Assembly: GCA_035516895.1 (NCBI GenBank)
Contig: DATIZY010000193.1
Location: 1 to 34,429 of the forward strand
Length of the DNA stretch: 34,429 nucleotides
Source of the DNA: Gp7-AA10 sp035516895
GTDB taxonomy: Bacteria > Acidobacteriota > Thermoanaerobaculia > Gp7-AA8
Direction of reading: 5' to 3'
In this document: positions 25,210 to 32,057 of the stretch, in pieces
Layout of the letters: every line of letters begins with the position of its first letter
Numbering within the stretch: position 1 is the stretch's first letter
Program-made: the position numbers and the translations under genes
The notes under the pieces: generated by a model
Told to the model about the DNA's origin: nothing
The model's database searches: none
The model's input: only the letters and a program-made list of their open reading frames with translations

Positions 25210-26238
25210 CTAATCGTCGATGCGCGTTCCCCGCCGCAGCGTGTCGCACATTGCCGCCGTGAAGTCGGCCGTCGTGCCGATGCCGCCGATGTCACGCGTC
25301 CGATGCTCCGGACCCGACGCGAGCACCTTCACGATCGCATCCTGGACGCGCTTCGCGGGGCCGCTCTCGCCGATGTGCTGCAGCATCAGCACCGCCGACT
25401 GCAGCAGCGCGAGAGGATTCGCTTTGTTCTGTCCGGCGATGTCGGGCGCGCTGCCGTGCACCGCTTCGAACACCGCGCCGCTCTCGCCGATGTTCGCCCC
25501 GGCCACCACACCCAGGCCGCCCACGAGCCCCGCGGCGAGGTCGGAGACGATGTCGCCGTAGAGGTTTTCGAGCAGCAGCACGTCGAACTGGTGCGGATCG
25601 ACCACCAGCTGCATGCAGAGGTTGTCGACGATCTTGTCTTCGGCCTCGATGCCCGCGTACTCCTTCGCCACCTTGCGGAAGCACTGCAGGAACAGACCGT
25701 CGGACATCTTCATGATGTTCGCTTTGTGCACCGCGGTCACTTTCTTGCGGCCGTGAGTCCGCGCGTAAGCGAACGCGAAGCGGGCGATGCGCGTCGACGC
25801 GCGCTCGGTGATGATCTTCAGCGATTCGACGACGCCCGGCACCACCTCGTGCTCGAGCCCGCTGTACAAATCCTCCGTGTTTTCGCGAACGACGATCAGA
25901 TCGACGTCCTCGAATCGCGTGATGATGTTCGGCATCGACTTCACCGGCCGCAGGTTGGCGTAGAGATCGAGCGCTTTGCGGAGCCGCACGTTGATCGACG
26001 CGAATCCGGTCCCCACCGGTGTCGTCACCGGTCCCTTCAGCGCGACTTTGTTGCGGAGGATTGAATTGAGCACTTCCTGCGGCAGCGGATCGCCGGAGCG
26101 CGCGATCGCCTCCGAACCGACGAAGTACTTCTCCCATTCGATGTCGACGCCGGCGCACTCGATGATGGCGACGACCGACGCGGTGACCTCCGGTCCGATG
26201 CCGTCACCGGGAAGGAGTGTGATCTTGTGCTGCGCCAT
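25210..26238 (-). CDS. NAD-type isocitrate dehydrogenase
   Basis: 342 residues from the ATG at 26238 with AAGGAGA upstream; the open frame continues into the next gene but is not coding. It starts ITLLPGDGIGPEV, typical of the isocitrate/isopropylmalate dehydrogenase family. Substrate residues are S81, R85 and R87 (SINVRLRK), R96 (NLRPVK) and K172 (HKANIMK). ENTEDLYSGLEH (119-130) matches NAD-dependent isocitrate dehydrogenases rather than LeuB. The metal Asp region (LYGDIVSDLAAGLVGG) and NAD-site HGSAPDIAGQNKANP are present. It oxidatively decarboxylates isocitrate to 2-oxoglutarate in the TCA cycle. Homoisocitrate activity cannot be excluded. Confidence 0.87.
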   Translation of the reverse strand: MAQHKITLLPGDGIGPEVTASVVAIIECAGVDIEWEKYFVGSEAIARSGDPLPQEVLNSILRNKVALKGPVTTPVGTGFASINVRLRKALDLYANLRPVKSMPNIITRFEDVDLIVVRENTEDLYSGLEHEVVPGVVESLKIITERASTRIARFAFAYARTHGRKKVTAVHKANIMKMSDGLFLQCFRKVAKEYAGIEAEDKIVDNLCMQLVVDPHQFDVLLLENLYGDIVSDLAAGLVGGLGVVAGANIGESGAVFEAVHGSAPDIAGQNKANPLALLQSAVLMLQHIGESGPAKRVQDAIVKVLASGPEHRTRDIGGIGTTADFTAAMCDTLRRGTRIDD

Positions 26239-26258
26239 TGTCTGGAATGTCTCCTTCG

Positions 26259-27383
26259 CTACGCTCGGGACGACAAGTATCCTCCTGTTTCGTGCATTGC
26301 TTTCACGCGCTTCTGCGCTTCGTCGGTCGAAAATCGAAGCGGAAATACCCGCGACAGCTCCTCGAATTCCGTGAGCTCGCGCAAACAACGCTCGATGCTC
26401 TCGAGAGTCGGTGGAATGAACTCGAGGTAATGCAGGCGGCCGCGCTCGATCGGCTGCCGCGAGAAGGTGCCGAGGATCTTGAGCGAGCGCTGGAGCAGAG
26501 TCTCGAAGTAGCGGGTTCGCAGCGAGCGTGGCGGCGACTCTCCATCCGCCGCAAACCGGCGCGCCGCCTGCTGCCGAGCCGGCTCTCCGTTTTCGCGCAG
26601 CGTCGCGTAGTACGCGAGCAGCTCCATCTCGGCGTCGTCGCCGAGGAGGCGGGCGACGCCGCGGTCGCGCAGGAGCGAGGCCATGTCGTACGTATCCGGC
26701 CCCATCCGCATGTCCTGATAATCGATAATAAATAATGTGCTATTTATTATGTGTATATTCTGGCCATGATAATCGCGATGGCATAACACGTAGGGATGTC
26801 CTGCCAGGCTGTCGGTGAGACGCCGGAACAGCGGGACAAGGCGCCGGCTCGACCCCTCGGTCTGGCCCATGAGCGCATCCACGTAGAACTCGCGCGTCAT
26901 CTCCAGCTCCTGAAAAAAAAAGTCGGAGCTGAACGGCGGGTTGATCTCGCACGATCCGGCGCGCTGAAAGGCGACGAGCGCGTCGATCGCACCGCGATAG
27001 AGGCGCACGCCCGCGTCGCGGTCGCGATGGAGCAGATCGAACAGCGTCTCGTTGCCGACGTCCGTCTGCAGCACCGCCGAATCGGAATGCTGCAGCACCA
27101 CGGGCACGCGTCCGTGCGCCTGCACGGCGCGATACGCGCTTAGAAACTGCTCGAGCTGCGGACGGACCTCACGCGGGTAGTACGCGAGCATGCGCGTCGA
27201 CGCGTCGGGCAGGCGGATACGGAAGTAGCGCCGCACCGACGCGTCGCCGGGCAACGGCTCCACAGTCCAGGCGTCGCCGACACAGGCGCGCAGGAACGCG
27301 GCCGCTTCGTCGGGGAACTCGCTCGCCGGCGTTGTTCGTTGTTCGTGAGTCGTGCTTCGTCCCCCTGCCCGTCCTTCGAACAA
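26259..27383 (-). CDS. AmgK-like sugar kinase (aminoglycoside phosphotransferase fold)
   Basis: About 374 residues from a TTG at 27383; no ATG, GTG or good ribosome site exists between the cyclophilin stop and the conserved domain, and the TTG lies within the heptad hairpin. The protein has PLPGDASVRRYFRI near residue 44, the COG3178 signature. The catalytic loop CHRDYHGQN has H202 and D204, and D221 is the metal Asp (IIDYQDMRMGP). Relatives phosphorylate the anomeric carbon of N-acetylmuramate or GlcNAc for cell-wall recycling; here the substrate is inferred. Bases 26720-26760, coding for the active-site strand, are strikingly AT-rich and include a rare TTA codon. Confidence 0.8.
   Translation of the reverse strand: MFEGRAGGRSTTHEQRTTPASEFPDEAAAFLRACVGDAWTVEPLPGDASVRRYFRIRLPDASTRMLAYYPREVRPQLEQFLSAYRAVQAHGRVPVVLQHSDSAVLQTDVGNETLFDLLHRDRDAGVRLYRGAIDALVAFQRAGSCEINPPFSSDFFFQELEMTREFYVDALMGQTEGSSRRLVPLFRRLTDSLAGHPYVLCHRDYHGQNIHIINSTLFIIDYQDMRMGPDTYDMASLLRDRGVARLLGDDAEMELLAYYATLRENGEPARQQAARRFAADGESPPRSLRTRYFETLLQRSLKILGTFSRQPIERGRLHYLEFIPPTLESIERCLRELTEFEELSRVFPLRFSTDEAQKRVKAMHETGGYLSSRA
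26725..26750. repeat. AT-rich perfect inverted repeat inside kinase gene
   Basis: ATAATAAATA (26725-26734) and TATTTATTAT (26741-26750) are exact complements with a 6-base loop, in the coding region between the catalytic loop and the metal Asp of the kinase. The surrounding gene is GC-rich, so the composition is out of character. It encodes ordinary conserved residues (NSTLFIID). Confidence 0.8.
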
Positions 27384-27405
27384 CGAAGAACGAAGAACGG
27401 GCCCC
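27331..27405. repeat. Heptad-repeat hairpin element 3
   Basis: The left arm has GT-initial heptads at 27331, 27338 (GTTGTTC twice), 27345, 27352 and 27359. The right arm has AAC-terminal heptads ending at 27384, 27391 and 27398. Arms are imperfect complements. The element begins next to the cyclophilin stop and covers the likely N-terminal codons of the kinase gene, including its only possible start codon. Confidence 0.75.
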
Positions 27406-28115
27406 TATTTCGGCGTCGGTCCTTTCTCATCGGGCTTCGCGTCGCGGATGACCACCTTCTCGATGGTGGTCGGATTGTTCGGCCGGTCGTTCGCGTCGCG
27501 AGGCGCGTTCACGATCTTGTCCGCAACGTCCATGCCCTTCGTGACCTGGCCGAAGACGGTGTATTGCCGGTCGAGGAACGGCGAGTCCTTCACTACGATG
27601 AAGAACTGCGAGGAGGCGCTGTTCGGATCGGAGGAGCGGGCCATCGAGACGATGCCGCGTTTGTGGCTGATCGAGTTGAACTCCGCGGCGACGTTCTTTC
27701 CGGATCCGCCGGTGCCCCACGTCGAATAGTTGTTGGTTTTCGTGTTGGGATCACCGCCCTGGATCATGAAGCCGGGGATGACGCGATGGAACTTTGTTCC
27801 GTTGTAAAAGCCGCTCCGGGCGAGGTCGATGAAATTTTTGACATGGTTCGGGGCCACATCAGGAAAAAAACGGATATCGATCTCGCCGGCGGTGGTGTGC
27901 AGCTCGGCGACCTTGTCGGTGTAATCGCTCATCGGTCGATTCTCCTCAACGGCGGTTGTCGCCGGCGCGGCGGGCGGTTGCGCGGATTCGGTCGCGTCGC
28001 TCGTAGTGGCGGTGGTTGCGGTGACCGTGGTGTCGGTCGAGGCGGTGTTGGCGGAGTTCGAGGGCGAGCAGGCGAGGCACGCCATCGCGAGCGCCATGGA
28101 AATGAGTCTGATCAA
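27405..28115 (-). CDS. Cyclophilin-type peptidyl-prolyl isomerase lipoprotein
   Basis: 236 residues from a TTG at 28115, chosen because AAGGAGG lies seven bases before it; the ATG at 28097 is too far. The lipoprotein signal is MIRLISMALAMACLAC, then a Thr/Ala/Ser-rich linker (~17-60) and a cyclophilin domain (~65-230). The domain has FHRVIPGFMIQGGD, SQFFIV and the F-D-R-QYTVFGQV segment, with most catalytic residues present. It should accelerate protein folding in the periplasm, tethered to a membrane. An inverted repeat upstream overlaps the ribosome site. Confidence 0.92.
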   Translation of the reverse strand: MIRLISMALAMACLACSPSNSANTASTDTTVTATTATTSDATESAQPPAAPATTAVEENRPMSDYTDKVAELHTTAGEIDIRFFPDVAPNHVKNFIDLARSGFYNGTKFHRVIPGFMIQGGDPNTKTNNYSTWGTGGSGKNVAAEFNSISHKRGIVSMARSSDPNSASSQFFIVVKDSPFLDRQYTVFGQVTKGMDVADKIVNAPRDANDRPNNPTTIEKVVIRDAKPDEKGPTPK

Positions 28116-28125
28116 ATTGCGTCCT

Positions 28126-28160
28126 CCTTCGTAGTCATGGCCGGAATGCTACTACGAAGG
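28126..28160. promoter_or_regulatory. Hairpin overlapping the cyclophilin ribosome site
   Basis: CCTTCGTAG (28126-28134) and CTACGAAGG (28152-28160) are perfect 9-bp complements with a 17-base loop. On the minus strand the downstream arm contains GAAGG of the ribosome site AAGGAGG used by the TTG start at 28115. Folding would hide part of the site, so it could control translation. The effect is inferred. Confidence 0.5.
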
Positions 28161-28190
28161 CGGATGGCGCCCCGGTGATGGTGAAACCGT

Positions 28191-28220
28191 CGACGCCGCC
28201 GAGGCCAGGCGGCGGCGTCG
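28191..28220 (-). terminator. GC hairpin downstream of the KGG stress gene
   Basis: A 10-bp perfect stem (28191-28200 with 28211-28220, 10-base loop) begins nine bases past the KGG-protein stop on the minus strand. No long U-run follows, so it may be a weak or factor-dependent terminator. Confidence 0.45.
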
Positions 28221-28229
28221 GATGCGTTC

Positions 28230-28637
28230 TCAGAAGTGCGTGCGTCCCGGCGACGATTCGCTGCGGGCGGGCGCGTTGTCGCCGCCGCGCTCCGAGCGTG
28301 AGCTGGAGGCGGCAGAGGCGCTTGTCCCGCGGTCGCTCGCGCGTTCGTAGTTCGAGCGCTCGGTGTCGATTCCGCTTCCGGAGACGGCATTCTCCTCACC
28401 GGATTGCGGCTGGCGTGCGCGCCCCCGGCTGTGACCTCCCTCGCGGCCGATGGCCGACATGTGCGCACGATCGCGGCTGACGGCCTCCCCGCCTTTCCTT
28501 CCGGCAACGCGTGCTTCGTCGGAGGTGAACTCATGCGCCGTGCCTTTCGCGTGCGCGGCCCTTCCACCCTTTGATGCAATCTCACGCTGTTTCGTCGGAT
28601 CCATCGACGCAAAACCGCGCTTGCTCGTATTTGCCAT
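28230..28637 (-). CDS. KGG-repeat general stress protein
   Basis: 135 residues from the ATG at 28637 with GGAGAGA just upstream. Three KGG-type repeats in the first 80 residues: GFASMDPTKQREIASKGGRAAH, FTSDEARVAGRKGGEAVS and MSAIGREGGHSRGR. The rest (~80-135) is a Ser/Arg/Glu-rich disordered tail. The GsiB/KGG family consists of hydrophilic, desiccation- or stress-induced proteins with no enzyme activity. It sits directly downstream of tRNA-Ser(GCT) and upstream of the cyclophilin lipoprotein. Confidence 0.88.
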   Translation of the reverse strand: MANTSKRGFASMDPTKQREIASKGGRAAHAKGTAHEFTSDEARVAGRKGGEAVSRDRAHMSAIGREGGHSRGRARQPQSGEENAVSGSGIDTERSNYERASDRGTSASAASSSRSERGGDNAPARSESSPGRTHF

Positions 28638-28774
28638 TGAGATCTCTCCTTCGGGATTCAATTTGGTACTACGAAACTGCGTCTTCACCTGCGGTGAGGC
28701 AGTGGAGTGCGGTTCACGAAATGTGCCCGTTCGATACGCAGATCGAGGAGATTGGCGCGGCGGGAGCGCTGATT

Positions 28775-28868
28775 TGGCGGAGAGAGAGGGATTCGAACCC
28801 TCGGTAGAGCTTTGAGGCCCTACGACGGTTTAGCAAACCGTTGGTTTAAGCCACTCACCCATCTCTCC
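28775..28868 (-). tRNA. tRNA-Ser (GCT)
   Basis: 94 bases with encoded CCA. The acceptor GGAGAGA pairs with the 3' strand TCTCTCC. The anticodon stem ACGGT/ACCGT encloses TTGCTAA, giving anticodon GCT, which reads AGC/AGU serine codons. The long variable arm (GTAGGGCCTCAAAGCTCTAC) marks a class II tRNA, and the T arm is GGGTTCGAATCCC. All elements are intact. Confidence 0.95.
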
Positions 28869-28884
28869 AGCGCACGAGGGAAAA

Positions 28885-28988
28885 GGTTCGAGGTGCGAAT
28901 GAAGAATTCAGAAAGAACGAAAAACAATTCCCAAAAGGCGAGTTGATTCTACTTCTTAATTCGAACCTTGAACCTTGAACCTCGAACC
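28885..28988. repeat. Heptad-repeat hairpin element 4
   Basis: Between the two tRNA-Ser genes. The left arm starts GGTTCGA, GGTGCGA at 28885-28898 and continues with degenerate A-rich heptads. The right arm is four heptads of the type TYGAACC (28961-28988). The outer heptads 28885-28891 and 28982-28988 are exact complements. It is homologous, heptad by heptad, to element 5 beside the tRNA copy, with one more right-arm unit. Confidence 0.85.
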
Positions 28989-29000
28989 TTTGTGTTGTTC

Positions 29001-29092
29001 TGGCGGAGGAGGTGGGATTCGAACCCACGGTCCCGGTCACCCGGGACGGCGGTTTTCAAGACCGCTGCCTTAAACCACTCGACCACTCCTCC
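29001..29092 (-). tRNA. tRNA-Ser (TGA)
   Basis: 92 bases with encoded CCA. The acceptor GGAGGAG pairs with CTCCTCC. The anticodon stem GCGGT/ACCGC is perfect around CTTGAAA, giving anticodon TGA, for UCA and other UCN serine codons. The long variable arm (GTCCCGGGTGACCGGGAC) and the T arm are intact. A damaged copy of the same tRNA lies about 3 kb upstream (31961-32050). Confidence 0.95.
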
Positions 29093-29134
29093 GGCTGAAC
29101 GAAGCGTTCAACCGGAGGAGCGGAACTCGAATTT

Positions 29135-29965
29135 CTACTGCATGAAGAAGAACGAGCCGTCGTTCGTCGCCGTGTCCTTCAGCGAGACATAGCCCCGGAT
29201 CTGCGCCGTGCCGGCGGTTTCCGTGGCCACGACGATGACGTTGTTCGTGCTCGTCGGCAGTCCGTACGTCCCCCAGACGTTGTTGATCTGGTTCACTTGT
29301 CCGGGCTGAAGAGTGATGCTGGGCTGCGGTCCGATCTGCGTGCCGCTCGATCCGTCGTAGAACGTCAGCTGAATCGTGACCGGCGTCGACGAAACGCTGC
29401 CTGCGTCATCGATACCGATGTTCTCCAGGCCCATATTCGTGACGACCGACGGACCTCCGGTCGTCGCCGACGTGTCCTGAATGACGCTCGTCACCGTGTG
29501 CGATCCGTTGAGGCGGAGCGGAATGGCGCGGTACGCGAGGCCGATCGACGGCCGCTGGCCGCTGTTGAGATAGTTCCAGATCCGAGCCGACGCCGACGCT
29601 TCGTTTCCCGTGGTGAACGATGGATTCGTGAACGTCAGCAGCAGCGTGCCGAACGTGCTGGCGACTTTGTCGGAGCTGATGTAGCCCTGATCGCCGAGGT
29701 ATTGAATGAGGTCGTCCTGGTGGAAGTTGACGTGCGGCGCAAGGTTGCTCACCAGCGTGCCGCTGGCGTTCACGGTGAGATCGGCCGACAAATACTCGAA
29801 TGTAACGTCGGTGGCCGCGGTGCTCTGATTGGTCACGTCGATCGCCGTGTAGAACGTCGTCGTCGCACCTTGCGCGCGGGTGACGATCGGAAGGTCCACG
29901 GCAAATGATGCGAACGCGGCGGGCGCGATGGCCGCGAACAGACCTGCGATGAGAGCGTTTCTCAT
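29135..29965 (-). CDS. Secreted protein family A, copy 2
   Basis: 276 residues with a signal peptide (MRNALIAGLFAAIAPAAFA) and a strong AGGAG ribosome site. The mature protein is beta-rich and begins SFAVDLPIVTRAQGATTTFYTAIDVTN. It shares long identical stretches with copy 1 at 33582: EASxxxRxxNYLxxGQRPSxGLAYR, QINNVWGxYxLP, TAQIRGYVS and the exact C-terminus NDGSFFFMQ. It appears to be an Ig-like or beta-sandwich fold, but I recognise no family. The conserved terminal hydrophobic motif could serve secretion or attachment. It is directly downstream of a family B propeller gene. Confidence 0.75.
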   Translation of the reverse strand: MRNALIAGLFAAIAPAAFASFAVDLPIVTRAQGATTTFYTAIDVTNQSTAATDVTFEYLSADLTVNASGTLVSNLAPHVNFHQDDLIQYLGDQGYISSDKVASTFGTLLLTFTNPSFTTGNEASASARIWNYLNSGQRPSIGLAYRAIPLRLNGSHTVTSVIQDTSATTGGPSVVTNMGLENIGIDDAGSVSSTPVTIQLTFYDGSSGTQIGPQPSITLQPGQVNQINNVWGTYGLPTSTNNVIVVATETAGTAQIRGYVSLKDTATNDGSFFFMQ

Positions 29966-29993
29966 GTTGTTTTTCTCCTTTTCGAAAGACTTC

Positions 29994-31835
29994 TCAGTTG
30001 CAGTTCGTCATGGAGAACTGACCGATTTCTCCCTGATTGCCTCCGTTGGCGTCGGTCAGCCAGACGTTCCATGTGTGCGGGAAGGAACCGGCGCAAAGCT
30101 GCGGCGGTGCGGTCGCGTTGTAGATCGTGGTGCTGCCGGCGACCGGCGTGACCGGCACCGTCACGTCGGCGGGAGTATTGCTGGTCTGAGCGTTCTTGAA
30201 CACGAGCGTTCCCGGCCCGCCAGGCACGGTCTGACTCATCTCGAGTGTGATCGTCGTTCCGGGAGGTCCGAAGCACGGCCCGACCGCGCCGACGCTGCCC
30301 GCATTCACGATGCACGGCTTGAATCCGGGCGCCACCGGAGGCGTGGCCACAGGCGCGGTGCCATTCGACGGCAGCGTGGCCGGAGAGTTCAACAACACGA
30401 ACCTGACCTGAACGTTGTTGCTAAGGTCGGGATCGGGAAGATCGGAGAAGCCGGACACCCTTGTGAAAAACGCCGCCTGCGCCGGACTGACCGAGAGGCT
30501 GGTGAGGTCGACGTTGACGTCGTGCGCCTCGCCCGGCTGCAGCGGAATCTGACACTCGATCGATCCGGGTTGCGGCTGTCCGATGTCGCACCTTGCATTC
30601 GGATCGGTGGGAAACGTCGCGTCGGCGATGTTGAACTGAAGGAATGCGAACAACGACACGATCATGTACGCCGTCGCTTCGTGCGGCCCGTTGTTGCCGA
30701 TGCGCGCAATGATCCGAATGGCGGAGGCACCGCGCTGCTGCGCGACGGGAAGTCCGACAACGATGTCGGCGCACTGCGGGATCGGAAACACGACTTGCTG
30801 CTGCTGTCCCGTGAAGCTGTTCTTCCCGAGGAACGTGATCGGTGGACAGGGAGCGGTCGCCTGCGCAACCTCGAGCGAATGCGCCGTGACCGGGAACGAG
30901 GCGAACGCCGGCGGCAACACGGTCATCTCGTAGACGCCCGGCAGAATCCCCGCGCTTTCGTTGATCGTCGCGCTTCCGCCGGCTGTCACCGACGACAACA
31001 CGAGCTGCCCGATACTGTTCGAGCTCGGTTCGGTGAACCAGATGTTTCCGTCGCCGCCCATTACGACGGCCGCCGGTTTGCCGCCGCTCGGGACGTGGAA
31101 CTCGGTGATCGTTCCGTCCGGCGTGGCGCGATCGATGGACGTCCCGCGGCTGAACCAAACATTTCCGTCCCAGCCGAGGACTGTTTTGTCGTCGTCGCCG
31201 CTGCTGGGGGAAGGAATCGCGAACTTGCCGTCAACGGTGTTCGTAGCGAGAGAAAACCTCACGAGCTGACTCGTCGTCGCGTCGATGAACCAGAGATTGC
31301 CGTCGCCGCCGCTGATCAAACCCGTCAGCTGGTCGCCGCTGAATCCGACGTCGTAGCTCGTGACGTTGCCGAAGACGTCGATGCGCCCAAGTTTCCAGGC
31401 AAGGCTGACGCCCGGTCCGAAGTTCTGGCGGTCCCAAAACCAGAGCGCATTATCGGGGCTGCTCACGATCGCCGAGGTGAAGAAGCTCGGGGCGACCGTG
31501 AAATCGGTCACAGTACCGGCGGTCGTGATTCGTTCGATGTGGCCGTTGAACGCTGCCACCCAGATGTTCGCGTCGGGTCCGGTTGTGAGAGCCTGCGCGT
31601 ACGGGATGTTGTTCGAATCGGTCCCGAACGGAAGCGCGAATTCGGTGTAGGTGCCCGAATGCGTCAGCTTGCCGATTTTGCCCCCGTAAGTGATCCACCA
31701 GAGGTTCCCGTCGGGTCCGACGATGGTCTCCGTGGTCTGAGCGGGAAGCGTGATCGGAGAAACCGTGATGCCGCTGATGTCCGCCGGCGCACGAAGCGCG
31801 ACGAACGCGGCGCAGAGAACCAGGAAATGCCTCAT
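29994..31835 (-). CDS. Vgb-like beta-propeller with CARDB/DUF11-type domain, family B copy 2
   Basis: 613 residues from the ATG at 31835 with AGGAGGGAG upstream; the open frame continues upstream into the tRNA copy but is not coding. Signal peptide MRHFLVLCAAFVALRAPA. The propeller (~residues 20-300) has repeated GxDGNxWF units as in streptogramin lyase Vgb (PDGNLWWITYGGKIG, GDGNIWFTEPSSNSIGQL). A CARDB/DUF11-type Ig domain follows (ending DPDLSNNVQVRF), then a C-terminal Ig-like domain with several Cys. A real antibiotic lyase is unlikely for such a long secreted multidomain protein. Binding or adhesion is more plausible, by inference. Confidence 0.8.
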   Translation of the reverse strand: MRHFLVLCAAFVALRAPADISGITVSPITLPAQTTETIVGPDGNLWWITYGGKIGKLTHSGTYTEFALPFGTDSNNIPYAQALTTGPDANIWVAAFNGHIERITTAGTVTDFTVAPSFFTSAIVSSPDNALWFWDRQNFGPGVSLAWKLGRIDVFGNVTSYDVGFSGDQLTGLISGGDGNLWFIDATTSQLVRFSLATNTVDGKFAIPSPSSGDDDKTVLGWDGNVWFSRGTSIDRATPDGTITEFHVPSGGKPAAVVMGGDGNIWFTEPSSNSIGQLVLSSVTAGGSATINESAGILPGVYEMTVLPPAFASFPVTAHSLEVAQATAPCPPITFLGKNSFTGQQQQVVFPIPQCADIVVGLPVAQQRGASAIRIIARIGNNGPHEATAYMIVSLFAFLQFNIADATFPTDPNARCDIGQPQPGSIECQIPLQPGEAHDVNVDLTSLSVSPAQAAFFTRVSGFSDLPDPDLSNNVQVRFVLLNSPATLPSNGTAPVATPPVAPGFKPCIVNAGSVGAVGPCFGPPGTTITLEMSQTVPGGPGTLVFKNAQTSNTPADVTVPVTPVAGSTTIYNATAPPQLCAGSFPHTWNVWLTDANGGNQGEIGQFSMTNCN

Positions 31836-31882
31836 CTCTCCCTCCTTTGCTGAAGAAGGACGGACACGGTCGGGAGGCAAGA

Positions 31883-31951
31883 GGTTCGATGTGCGAACGA
31901 AGAAGGAGGAAAGAACGAAGGCGTAATTCGAACCTTGAACGTCGAAGCTTT
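31883..31951. repeat. Heptad-repeat hairpin element 5
   Basis: Downstream of the degenerate tRNA. The left arm starts GGTTCGA, TGTGCGA (31883-31896); its next heptads match element 4 in phase, including AAGAACG. The right arm has one fewer 7-base unit than element 4 before the shared TTTGTGTTG that leads into the tRNA 3' end. This is direct evidence of heptad-number change after duplication. Confidence 0.8.
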
Positions 31952-31960
31952 GTGTTGCTC

Positions 31961-32050
31961 TGGCGGAGGAGGTGGGATTCGAACCCACGCTCTCGGTCAC
32001 CCGGGACGGCGGTTTTCAAGAACGCCGCGCTAAACCACTCGACCACTCGA
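31961..32050 (-). pseudogene. Degenerate tRNA-Ser (TGA) copy
   Basis: Closely similar over about 85 bases to tRNA-Ser(TGA) at 29001-29092, including the CCA end, T arm, variable arm and loop CTTGAAA. Faults: the first four acceptor bases are replaced, so the acceptor cannot pair with CTCCTCC; the anticodon stem GCGTT/ACCGC has a mismatch; and the variable arm has changed pairs. It starts a few bases after the stop of the family B copy 1 gene. Not expected to make a working tRNA. Confidence 0.85.
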
Positions 32051-32057
32051 ATTTCGA

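Noticed and set aside
26725..26750. AT-rich palindrome considered as an insertion-sequence end or target scar
   Set aside because: It lies within continuous conserved coding sequence, with no target duplication or second end.
18298..31951. Heptad tracts considered as a CRISPR array
   Set aside because: The units are 7 bases without spacers of regular length, and no cas gene is present.
29994..32000. Longer version of the family B copy 2 protein starting at 32000
   Set aside because: The extension reads through the degenerate tRNA and the heptad element and lacks a signal peptide; the ATG at 31835 has a strong ribosome site.
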